Positions 12,761-23,226 of a DNA stretch of 64,000 nt are shown here, piece by piece. A program made the translations under genes and the position numbers. Location: contig SSNP01000024.1 in assembly GCA_006937955.1 (NCBI GenBank), forward strand, positions 3,692,088-3,756,087, in the 5' to 3' direction. How positions within the stretch are numbered: position 1 is the stretch's first letter; each line of letters begins with the position of its first letter. The notes below the pieces were generated by a model. It was not told the DNA's origin and searched no databases. It saw nothing but the letters and a program-made list of their open reading frames with translations. Source of the DNA: Pachypanchax playfairii. Taxonomy: Eukaryota; Chordata; Actinopteri; Cyprinodontiformes; Aplocheilidae.

Positions 12761-13626
12761 ATGTCTAAGTTTTTACTGTTTGTGTTGACAGAAGATTCTT
12801 TATTAAAGTTAAATGTTAAAGTTTTCAGAGCTGGTGGTGAGAATCTTGATTTAGTTCCTCCTCCGCAGTTCAGAGGAACTACCTCACTGGTTTTCCACAG
12901 GTGTTTCCAAACCAATCCGGAACCAGGTCGACATTCACTTCTGCTTTTCTTGTCGACCAGCTGGGGCTCTTATACACTCATTAAAATGCAGACACACTCA
13001 GATGAATTAACTTTTAAATTAAATAATGTTCAAAAACAAGCAGATTTCTAGCGCCAGTTTGTCGCCACCTCCTGGTGAGAACGACGTACTGCACCACTAC
13101 AAAAACCCAAGACATGATTTAAACTAGCATATCTTAGTAAATATATTTTATTTATGACGAGTAAAGAGATAGTTTTGCAAACAGTTTTATTTGTTGTTCT
13201 GTATTTAACATTCCACGTTAAAGAAACATTTCCTGTTGGAGACCGGCTGAAGACAGAGTACAAAAAAAGCAATAAACCATTTAATAAATGCACAGATTTG
13301 GAAGTGGTTTTGTATTTCTGTATTTCTAAACACAAAAATGTAAATTGTAGGACAACACAGTGACAATAAGAGGATAAAAGGACAATCTTCCAGTATTGCT
13401 TGGTATTACACACTCTGAAGATATGCAAATGTCTTGCGGAAGTGAACAGAAAGAAATGAAAAGACAGAGGTAGCATGCAGAGGTGAAAAGAAGAATAATG
13501 TCACCAGTGAAGCTGAAATGACAGGTCTAACTCAGCCCGGCCAAACAAATCATCTCTAATTAATAAAGAATCACAGTCAATGTTTTACATGTGAGCAGAT
13601 AATATAAGTTGTAGGTTTCTGAGGGG

Positions 13627-13632
13627 TTTATT
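13627..13632 (-). terminator. clasrp: Candidate poly(A) signal, clasrp
   Basis: TTTATT on the plus strand gives AATAAA on the minus strand, 117 bases after the clasrp stop codon. Further AATAAA copies near 13148 and 13185 could give a longer 3' UTR. Confidence 0.4.
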
Positions 13633-13748
13633 AACCAACATTCTGTTAGTGCGTGTCTTCATATCTCTGTCAGAGGCTCTTGTTCTGCATTTCTGTGAAG
13701 AAAACTTTTATTCTCTTCTGTTGGGTGTTTCCTTATCCACCTGCTACA

Positions 13749-15443
13749 TCAGTATCTGTAATAAGGGCTCCGTGATCGAGATCGTGACCTTCTGGAAAAC
13801 ACGTACAAAAAATATCAGTATAAAACAAAAAGCACAATTTTAAAAAGAATTTTATGTAACATGTTTTTTTAAAACAAGATGCTGTGACCGACTGTTTAGA
13901 ACTGTAAGTTGAAGCCTAAACAAACGCCCCCTAGTGGCTGGTTGCAGTACATGTTTAAGTCCCTCCCCTTCTGTGAAAAAAATGGAACATTTTCTTGCCA
14001 ATTAATCATCTTCATGTGGAAACCTATTATTATTATTTAGGAAACTATTTAAGGAAAAAAGATTTCACAGAACTTTATATTATTTGTGGTATTTTTACTC
14101 CACTTGGTAATAAATCTTTATCAGTGTCAGATGTTAAACTCTGCAGAGTTTATCTGCATATAACGCCTCAACAAAAAAAGGTAAAAATAAAGAGATTCTC
14201 TGACACTTTTATATCTGGGTTTTATTTTTTTTAGTAAATAAAAATAAACCTCCAGTATGTGAAAGATCTATTGGCCAAAGTAACCTGGTCTGAAATCTGG
14301 ACAGCAGCAGATGTTCAGACATAATTTTCAGAGGCTTCAGTTCACAGCCTTCTAATGAACCATCATAACACTGTCACCAAATATCTGAGACTGCTCTGAC
14401 AGGAAGTAAAAGCCTAAAATAACATAATGGGATTACAAATATCTAAGAAAAGCAAAGCAGGCGACAAGTTTTGGCTTGTTTCAGGAATAAAAAACGTAAC
14501 TTTCCATTATTCGGCCTCTGAACACCAGGAATAATCAGACTGCAAACTAAACCACCTAGCTTAAGTATTCAATCTGCAGGCTTTGTGGCAACTCTGTGAG
14601 ACAGTGTTTGTGTATGTATATGAAAAATAAACAAACATGAATTCACTCTGCTTAAGCGGAGCTGTAAAGATTCCGGCGGCTTCTTTTACATACCTTTTGT
14701 ATGAGTTGGATTCTCGGCCTGAAGAAGAAGAAGAAACACAAACAATAAAAACTGACAGAAACTGATGGCGGCTGATCAGAAAGAGGTTTGAAAGCTACGA
14801 ATACTTTAGCTATGAGAAGAAAAAACTCCAATTAAACTCAGAATGAAGTAAAACAAACTAGTTGTTGATTGTGTTTATTTATCGGGGGTCTTACTGTATT
14901 TGGAGGGAGAAGGTGAGTGGCTCTGTCGTCCATACTGTCTCTCCCATTCGTCCCTCTCTTTCTCACGTCGCTCACGTTCCCTGAACACACAACGTGTAGG
15001 TCAGACAGTTGCAACACACAAATTCCAAAGAGTCCACTTCAACCCACACGCAGCCTTACTTCATACGGATCTTGCGTGCCATGGCTCGTAGCTCTCCCTC
15101 TCGCTCCTGTAAAACAAACACCAGCAATGAGGAGAAATAAAGAACACCAAGGCTTCTGTTAACAGCATTAACTCACACGAACAAACACACACCTGGCGCT
15201 TGTGTTCTTGCTGCTGGATCTTCACCTGTGCAGCTTTTTTATCCGCCTTGGCTGCAAACGAGAGAAAAAAATGAGAAAAACAAGAAATACGGAACAAAAC
15301 GAAGCCGTTAGTAATTTGTAGTTTGCTTTTTGAATCTAAAACGTCCATCAGACACAACGTGATCACACTCTGTTGCACTCACAGTGCTTGTTGAGGGCCT
15401 TCTGCATTCGTAGCTTCAGCCGCTCCTGAGGCGTCAGCTTCAC
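13749..15443 (-). CDS. clasrp: clasrp exons 15-20: charged C-terminal helix and RS tail
   Basis: These six short exons encode VKLTPQERLKLRMQKALNKH, SKADKKAAQVKIQQQEHKRQ, EREGELRAMARKIRMK, a Glu/Arg-rich helix ending WERQYGRQ, a 25-nt micro-exon, and the closing RRSRSRSRSPYYRY before TGA at 13749-13751. The charge pattern and lack of prolines suggest a long single helix or coiled coil. Confidence 0.88.
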
Positions 15444-15565
15444 CTGCTAGTGACAGAACAGTGTCAACACGAGTTTTCAGAGTCGAACAAAAAGCGTTTT
15501 GAGTCTGTTTATGTGTCTGTGTTGAGAAACGTATTGGACACCATCACCTTTATGTACAGTAGCAG

Positions 15566-15604
<39 letters not shown>

Positions 15605-18600
15605 AAAAGCTAATCAGCAGCAGGACGAGATCTAGTCAGATGTAAACAGTGTAAATACACAAAATACTGTCAGAGAGATAACAGGAAGTAGAGCGGCTGA
15701 AGAAGGAGAGAAGATCAGAGAGTGAAACATGAGCAAGTTCAGGTCCAGCAAGTTTAGGGAAGTTCAGAATGAGCCCGTGGCATTTTTTTTAATGACACAC
15801 CCATCAATGCGCTGTTCAGACCTGGCCAGGGAAAAAAAAAAAAAAAAAAACTGCAGGACAAAACGCTGCAGGCGGGCTGAACACAGATGAACACCGTGAC
15901 TTCGAAACTATTTCTGTTTGACATTTTTCACAAACTGTTCCTTCTTTCTTGTAAGTCGGCTGAGAAAACGAGTCAGAGCGACAAAAGGTTAAAGAATCAG
16001 ACGACAAACTTAAAATACTTAATACACAGAGACGATCTTCTCTTTTATCTAGATCAGAAGAAAAAGAATCTCACTAAAGCTTAAAAAAAATACATTTACC
16101 ACATGTTTCTACATCAGCTGCTAATCTAAACCAAACTTTATCCGTCAGAAAGTTTATTATATAACTCTCACCCAAAGATCCATGTAACATGTGCGGTACA
16201 TACATTCACTGACAAAACAGTTACACACCCAGAACGCAGGGTTCAGCTAGGGCAGACCAGTGATGGGTATGTAAATGATTTGATTTGCAAGAAGCTGCTC
16301 GTTTACAACGAGCGCCAGAGGGGAAACGTGTTTGCATCCCGAGTGGAGTGATGCTAACAGACAGAGCATCAAACAGTCTAAAACACAGCCTCCCAGCACC
16401 TGACAGTTTGATTCGGGTGGCGCTGTGAGGCCAGGTGTGGCCTGCAGCTGGAATCTTAGGCTGCACCACGGCACCCACATGTCGTACACATGGGTCGATC
16501 GAGGCACAACAAGAGGACGTCATTTTGCACGAAAGGCATTACCTCGAGCGAGCAGCGTGTTTGTGCATGATGTCATAGAGGGAATTGAACCATTTCTGCC
16601 AGGCTGCAAATTGTTCTGTGGTCCAGTTCTAACATTTAAATCACTGCTTATATCCAGAACCGAGGTGGTTCCATTCCCCGCTGACACCGGATCAGCAGAT
16701 TGCTTCATTACCCATGTGATCCTGACAGTCACATGACCTTTCAACATGTATTTTACTTTCATTCCCACCACACCGTCTCTGGGAGCTTAACGTTTTCGTC
16801 AGTGAGCGTATTTTAAACGAATTCCCACAGCAATCCAATCAGTCAGTAATTAATCAGGAATGTGTTACATAAAACTGTGTTTTGAACAACAAACAGATAC
16901 ATCAGGTCACGGCGATCTCTCATGCACGTGTGTTTGTACAGAACACATACATCCACTAACCAGATACACCAACAAGGCAGTAAACAAAGACCTCAAACAG
17001 AGTCTAAATCTTCTCATCAAAACAGGATTTTTCATTGTTTGCAGGAATGTTGTGGAGCTCTAATGTTTAAATATGTCCACGTTTGGAGGGAGGAGAGATA
17101 AAAACAGTCTTTTTTTTTTTTTTTTAAATGGGCAACAATGGCTTTTATATTCCAGTGTGATGGACAACCATGTCAGCCTGTCAGGGATGAGGGAGGCGTA
17201 GGCTTTAGAAAGAAACCAAGCAAGATTAAATTCTTACTGACTTTGGCAGCTCCCGTCTCTTTACCACCCGGAGTGTCAGGCCTGAGGAGAAACGGAGAAC
17301 AGAGACGCGCTCAGGCCGTGAGAACATCTTTATTTATGAGTAAACATTAATGATTTGGTTTTCTTCTCGTTAAGAGGCGAGTTGTGCAGGTAGATTCAGG
17401 GTTCTTACTTTCTCAGCTTGTCTGTGATCGAGTTGGCAGCAGGCTGGGAGCCTCTGTGAGCAGGAGAGAGACTGTGTTGTGTTCGACTGGGAGAACGAGA
17501 GGGACTGCGGCTGCCACTTTCTCTCCGGCGGTATCCTCCACTGCTCCGACCTCCCTGCCTCGAACCGCCGCCCTGCCGTGAGCTGGAGCGGGACCTGATA
17601 GAAAAGAGCGTCAGAACCTTTGCGAAGCTACAGGAGTCGCGTTGCTGGGATGCGACTCTGACCTTGTTCGTCTTCGAGCAGAGTACCGCCTCCTGTCCCT
17701 CTCCCTGTCCCTGCTCCTGTCTCTGGCTCTGCTCCGGTCGTTGGACCGTGACCTCGTGCGGTCGCGCCTCCTCCAGGATCCTCCTCTACCTCTGGAGTGA
17801 GATCTGGAACGCCGTCTAGATCGTGAATGGCTGCGAGAACGACGCCCGTCCCTTCTCCCACGTCCTCGTCGGGCTCGCCGTAAACGGGAAGAAGACCGAG
17901 ATGACGACCGAGACGGGGAGCGGGAGGAGGAGGAAGGGGAGCAACTGGAGGACGACCTTCGTCTCCTGAACAAAAACAGAAACAGGAGTTTCAGTAACGA
18001 TACCAGCCCCGCACCTAACCTAACACCTTCATCTCTAACCAGACAAAAATATCGAATATTATCTGACGATCACAAACTTTCTGTTTTAACTTTTACACTC
18101 AGCGTGACTCATCAGCAAATCGATCCACCTCACTGAGCTCTAAAATCCATCAACATTCTCTGAGCTGTGATCGTTTACAACAATGACTGAGAGAAATGAA
18201 GCATCAGAAAAGCTGAGAAGAGGGAAAGTTACCGACCGGGAGCCCCTGCTATGACCTGCAGAGTGCTGCAAGCTGGAGGGGGCGTGGCCAGCGTGAGGAG
18301 CGGCAGTTTGTGTCGCCGCTGCAGATTCGTCATCGCTTCCTCCGAAGCTGGTGATGAACGTGATCTTCTCCGGACCAGGGGAACGAGATCGAGACCGGGA
18401 CTCAGAGCTGGATTCTGATTCTGGCCTGACGGCGATAAAAAGAAAGAATCAGAACTAATTCTGATCTGAAACCTTCGGATTTACCGGGAGTTGGCTCACC
18501 TTTTGTAAGGATCGTACGTTGGACTGTCTCTTCTGGCATAGCTGAAGTATAACACGAAGAATAAATATGTTTGTAACACGTTTTAAGCTTAGAGGGTCAT

Positions 18601-21180
18601 TAATGATGAAAAGCTGCTGACTTACCTGGGCGGGCTGATCTGTCGACCTTTTAACCTTTTCTCTCTGAACTCCCTCCTCTGTCTGCGAGAGCGACGGCCC
18701 TGAAACGATAGCACACGTTACAAAGCTGCTGATTTAAATTCATCTCTTAAATCGAGTCGATCTTACAGAGTACATGGCCTTCTCTGCCTCCAGAGCCTTG
18801 GCGTGTTTAATGGCCTCCACTTCCTCCTTGTCTTTCTTCAACATCCTGAATAAAAGGTGAAATTTGACTGAATTTTGACGTAAAAAGACGGAAATTCCGT
18901 CGTTTTCTTTTCAGATTTCCAGTCTTGAAGACGTTACCTGACAAAGTCGCCTTCGGACATTCCATACGAAGTGGCCATTTTGTTTAGGTCCAGCAGCTGT
19001 TCCTGGTTCAGCTCATCAACATCAACCTCCACATCTGCACAGAAAACCACAAACAAGACGACACAAACATTTATCAAGATGAAAACATTTGTAAACTTTT
19101 ACATGTTCAATCAACCTAAATTGAATTGAAAATTTCCAGATGTTTTTTCTGAATCAGAAGAAAGTTTAATATTTAAAAATGTATAAACGGCTGGTTGAAA
19201 CATTTTTACAACAGTGAAAATTATAAGTTTTTGTGATAGATTATATTTGCATCCTTGAAGTCATTGGTAACTTACCATCTCCAAATAAAAAAAGAATTAA
19301 ATTCTCATATATTTGGAACAGATTCTTTTAGCTTAGACAATATATAAGGTGGTTCTTATTTTTTTACCTTATCCCGACATGTTTCGGTTCCGGGGTTGTC
19401 ATCTGGATGTTGTAGACAACCCCTGATGAAGGCTGCAGACGCAACCGAAACATGTCGGGATAAGGTAAAAAAATAAAACCACCTTATATATTGTCTAAGC
19501 TAAAACAATCAGTTCCAAATATATGTTAAAATACGGACAAAATGAACCTCTTAAAACTAATTAAATTCTCAGATTTCGGGAAGAAAAGTACCTCCCTTGT
19601 GTTTTATATTAGAAGAAATCCAAACTTTACGTCATGTTGTTTTCACTGCGCTTCCGTTTTTTTTTTTCTCTAGTTCTTCTAAAAAATTGTCACCGAACAT
19701 TTAATAAGTATTTAAGAATCTGTAATTTTTGAATTTTCTTAAATCTCAATCCATTAAAAAGTTTTATTGTTGTTTAAAATTAACTGGTGTTTGTTAAACT
19801 AAATGTTCGCAGCTGAAACAAAAATAAAATGAGGTTAAAGAAGTAAATATGAGATGTAGCAATTAAAATGTTTATGATTATTTAACGTTTGCTTGCGATG
19901 TTTTTTATCTCACATCAGCCTGTCCTGACACGTCCAACTACAAACTAATGACTGAGTCTCACCGATATCTGGGATGCCCTCGTCCTCTTCAGACTCGCTG
20001 TTCTCTGAATTGTCTTCATCTTTGTCTGACAGGGAATGAGGCTCCGACACCGTGCTGTCTTCATACGTGTAACCGATGGCAACTTTCTTCTCTGCAAGTC
20101 TGCACAATGTGACAAGTGGTTTATGAATATTTATGAATCCATGTAGAGGAAGACACCCCTCCAACATTTACATACTTCTTCTTCTCATCCTCGTTTGGTT
20201 TGGACAGGCCGCCGTAGAGCTCGTCCAGGTAGATCTGGTACAAACACTGCTCCTCTGAGACTGTAAGAAGAGTTAAACACCACTGCTGAAACACTGTGCA
20301 GCCTTCGATGGGTGTGATGTATGAAACATGAAACAATACTCACTGCTGGCAAAGTCATTCTGTACCAAACCTCTGTAGCGTTCATAATTACACTTCCTCT
20401 CCTCCAGCTCCTGCTCTGGGGTGCTGCGCAAGACAAAGAGCAGAAGCTTTATGTTACACTTCTCTCTGCAGAGCTGACAATAACAAGACCTTTAATATAA
20501 CTGACAAACGCTTGTGTCAAACTAACAGGAAAAAATTAAGTAGAAACCTTTTTTCAAACATTTTTAATGCTTCAATGTGTGTAATGACCTGCGGAGTACA
20601 CTTACGATGTGCTGAGCAGAGGTGGGGTATACGTAGGGATGTAATCCAGATGTGCCCTTACGTCAAATCTGTCGATCATGTTGTTAGCGTCTCCCTGCCA
20701 TGGCATCCTTTAAACAGAACAGAGAGAGGAGGTCTCAAGCTCCGTGCATCAGGTGTGTGACGTAAGCTGTACGCTTGTGTTTGTGTGAAAACCTTCTGCT
20801 CACATGTTCGCTGGGCTCTCCGCAGCCAGGGCCACGGCAGGATCCAGGTGGATTTTGTAGGATCGGCCGTGAACTTGGAGAAACTGGGCCGGATCTTTTT
20901 TCTGTTGGGACAAAACGAGAGTCTGTCAAACACAATAACCTGCCACAATAAATGAAAACAAACAAAATAACTGATCACAAGTTTTATTGTTGTGTAACAG
21001 CTTTAAACCAAGTTGTTGCAGATCAGCTCATCAACAACCAGGAATCTACTCGCTGCTAAACAAGATGACAAAATCTCTTACTATCTTCTCGTAGTACTCT
21101 CGCCGGCGTTCGCCTCGGCGTTTGTAGTCCACCATCATGCCACGAAGCTTGCGCTCGTGTTTGCGGGCCTCCTGCCACAT
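13749..21180 (-). CDS. clasrp: CLK4-associating serine/arginine-rich protein (complete)
   Basis: CLASRP is a nuclear SR-like protein that binds the kinase CLK4 and influences alternative splicing. The coding exons are 21082-21180, 20804-20901, 20606-20707, 20344-20423, 20176-20260, 19963-20099, 18938-19034, 18767-18845, 18626-18699, 18500-18541, 18237-18425, 17663-17965, 17409-17594, 17242-17281, 15383-15443, 15193-15251, 15060-15106, 14895-14980, 14694-14718 and 13749-13791. They total 1932 nt in one frame, 643 residues (human about 674). It opens MWQEARKHERKLRGMMVDYK and continues into the DRY_EERY (SWAP-type) domain, an acidic segment, an RS domain at about 330-520 and a charged C-terminal helix (LTPQERLKLRMQKALNKH). 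It ends RSRSRSRSPYYRY. Two exon ends use donors chosen by frame over a stronger GT 4 nt downstream (17242, 18237). The neighbour znf296 matches human gene order. Confidence 0.93.
15568..15602. repeat. (GT)n microsatellite
   Basis: Uninterrupted GT dinucleotides of about 35 bp in clasrp intron 14. Confidence 0.95.
16201..16810. mobile_element. Tc1/mariner-like remnant with TA flanks (610 bp)
   Basis: The left end TACATTCACTGACAAAAC and the right end (read inverted) TACGCTCACTGACGAAAAC form imperfect terminal inverted repeats that start with TA. The similarity continues inward to a shared CCCAGA. TA flanks suggest Tc1/mariner. The interior has moderate-length open frames on both strands that I could not match to a transposase. 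Confidence 0.5.
17242..19034 (-). CDS. clasrp: clasrp exons 7-14: basic linker and RS domain
   Basis: Exons 7-10 encode conserved DVEVDVDELNQEQ, GRRSRRQRREFREKRLKGRQ and SYARRDSPTYDPYK. Exons 11-13 encode the RS domain, with SR/RS dipeptides throughout 18425-17409 and the conserved EKITFITSFGGSDDE. Exon 14 encodes PDTPGGKETGAAK. RS domains are phosphorylated by CLK kinases (family knowledge). Confidence 0.88.
19306..19525. mobile_element. Foldback / MITE-like inverted repeat in clasrp intron 6
   Basis: Arms of about 83 bp (19306-19389 and 19443-19525) are near-perfect reverse complements around a 53-bp spacer. They share the core ACCTTATCCCGACATGTTTC and the outer block GCTTAGACAATATATAAGG. 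Transcribed RNA would form a long hairpin. Foldback elements of this kind are usually non-autonomous DNA transposons. Confidence 0.75.
19963..21180 (-). CDS. clasrp: clasrp exons 1-6: N-terminal DRY_EERY domain and acidic segment
   Basis: These six exons encode residues 1-200. They include the block around NMMPWQGDANNMIDRFDVRA and EERKCNYERYRGLVQNDFA, typical of the DRY_EERY (SWAP N-terminal) domain. Next come SEEQCLYQIYLDELYGGL and a Glu/Asp/Ser-rich stretch. The start ATG at 21180 matches the family N-terminus; an upstream non-coding exon is likely. Confidence 0.9.
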
Positions 21181-22510
21181 GACGGCACCGCTGGGGGTGG
21201 GAGCGCGTCGGGGCACGGCTGCTGCTCGAAGGTGCACGAGGAAGAAACACAAACATGAGCAAAGAGAAAGAAATAAAAGTTAGAGGTTTTATGTGTTTCT
21301 GCTCCATTTTGTCTCGTTTCCTTCATAACAGTGACTGTTTTCAAAAGAAGATTTTTGGTTTCAAGAGGTTTCAGTAATAAAAATCCAACCAAAAACTATT
21401 AGCTGTAAAGATTTAAGCATTGCAATTGTTACACAACATTTTTTAATAAACCTTTAGGGCTGCACAAACAGGGTAGTTCAATCGTATTACTTGACATAAA
21501 CACAGTTTTTTGATGGTTAACAGTTAGGAAATGGCCTTTCTGCTGTTTACAGTAGTTCTTTCTCATCTACAGAGTTAATTATTGAAAAAAGTTGCAAGAC
21601 AAGGCCATAAATCAGAATTGCATATTTATCCTATTACAAACAGTCTATTCATGACCTCTCTATAAATTTACATCATTAGTAATAACATGGATCACTTTAA
21701 AATTACTGACAAAACAATATGTTAAATCTCTGGTACTTCCTGTCTTTTAGAGTTTCAAAATAAAATAGACTTTTAATGTCATTTTGGACGGAACATCAAC
21801 TACAGTAAACAAATACGCCAGAACAAACAGATTCATTTGTTTCTTTACATGTTTTCCATGATATGAACACCTCCACAGCTGCAGAAATATTAAATTTACA
21901 GAGTAGAAACTGAGCCTTAGGTCAAAGTTTAAGAAAACACAAAACCAAACAAGCATTTAACAGTTTACACTTTTTACCTTACAAATAGATGAAACAGTCT
22001 GCAAACAAAATGTTATTTTAATTATAATGCACGTGTTTATTAAGATGTTTATCTTATATTCGTCCAGTAATAAATCGTTTCAGGTGCTACAAAGCTAACA
22101 GTGCCGCGTTATTACGCTAGTTTCACTTCCTCATTTATTTCTCTAATTATGGTGCAAATGATACATATTATGGATATGAGGAGATATAATGTAGTGTATA
22201 AAATGTGTGCTAGTGGTTCTGTTAACCTTCATATCGGCCTGTCTGATCACGCACGTCACTCAGGCCTGCTAGCATCATAGCTACATTAGCACTGTTAATC
22301 AATTGTGGAAAAATGTTAGAGACGATATTTGACTCACAAACTTACAACACCAACAACATCGCGTTTACGGCACAGCACGTGTGCATTTCACTTCATACCT
22401 GTTTTACTTTACAACAACAAAAACAGAGGTTGATTTCGGTTAACGGCTCCGCACGCCTCCTTCTCTCGTCTCCGTGTGCAGTACCGCTCTCGACCTGAGG
22501 GGGCACTGCA
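21181..22510 (-). other. clasrp: Probable 5' UTR exon, intron and promoter region of clasrp
   Basis: The sequence just before the ATG is C-rich and GC-rich, consistent with a 5' UTR end. A GC-richer patch near 22400-22510 could hold a non-coding first exon, with a possible donor (AAACAG|gtatga on the minus strand near 22399). No other coding signal was found here. Confidence 0.35.
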
Positions 22511-22631
22511 GCGAGTACATGGCAAAGTTATCGTTCATCGACTGAACGATGGGGTCAGGCTTATTAATGGAGCACGGGATACATCGATGCCACTAGTTGG
22601 GTTTGAGTCTTGAATCAATAGGCTACAACAA
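22511..22631. other. Intergenic DNA
   Basis: Short unannotated stretch between the presumed clasrp 5' region and the Tc1/mariner-like element. Nothing recognised. Confidence 0.5.
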
Positions 22632-22633
22632 TA

Positions 22634-23019
22634 TGCAGTCCCGTACAAAAGTTTTAGACAGTGGGAAAAAAATCTAAATGAACTCAATATTTGATGTGAG
22701 CAGCTGTAACTTTAAAACAGCCTCAATTCTTCATGTGCAGCCAGTTTCTGAAGGAACTCAGTCACTACTAGAGACTAATCAACAAATCTTGTCTCTTGTT
22801 CTCCCCAATATAATCAATGACACTGAGTTCAGGTCTGCATGAAGGATAAATCTCCATGATTGTTTCACTACAGCTTTTCAGTTAATAACAGCATTGTGCT
22901 AATGAAGAACTACAGCAATATTTACATGTTTGTCTCATCAGAACAGCTGGAGCCCAGAAAAATCCCCATAGAACTGATGTTCACAGCACATACTGATGTG
23001 ATTCACATTTTTCAAATGG

Positions 23020-23054
<35 letters not shown>

Positions 23055-23224
23055 GACGTAAACATTTCTTTACCTTTACATATTTTCGTCTATGCAATTC
23101 TTGTTTGACAGGAAGGGCAGAAATAAAAAAATGATTTATACTTGTGAAATTGTTCTTATTAAGCAGCATTTAGTTATTTACAAGTACACGCCATACCTGC
23201 CCAAAACCTTTGCACAGTACTGTA
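22634..23224. mobile_element. Tc1/mariner-like MITE (591 bp), TA target sites
   Basis: The left end TGCAGTCCCGTACAAAAGTT and the inverted right end TACAGTACTGTGCAAAGGTT are terminal inverted repeats of about 28 bp, flanked by TA (22632-22633 and 23225-23226). No transposase frame remains. An (ATT)n tract (23021-23054) lies inside. Confidence 0.7.
23021..23054. repeat. (ATT)n microsatellite
   Basis: About eleven ATT units inside the Tc1/mariner-like element. Confidence 0.95.
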
Positions 23225-23226
23225 TA

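Larger units (their letters stand above)
15444..17241 (-). other. clasrp intron 14
   Basis: The largest clasrp intron holds a (GT)n tract (15568-15602) and a Tc1/mariner-like remnant (16201-16810). I saw no extra exon, and the flanking exons join in frame without one. Confidence 0.6.
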
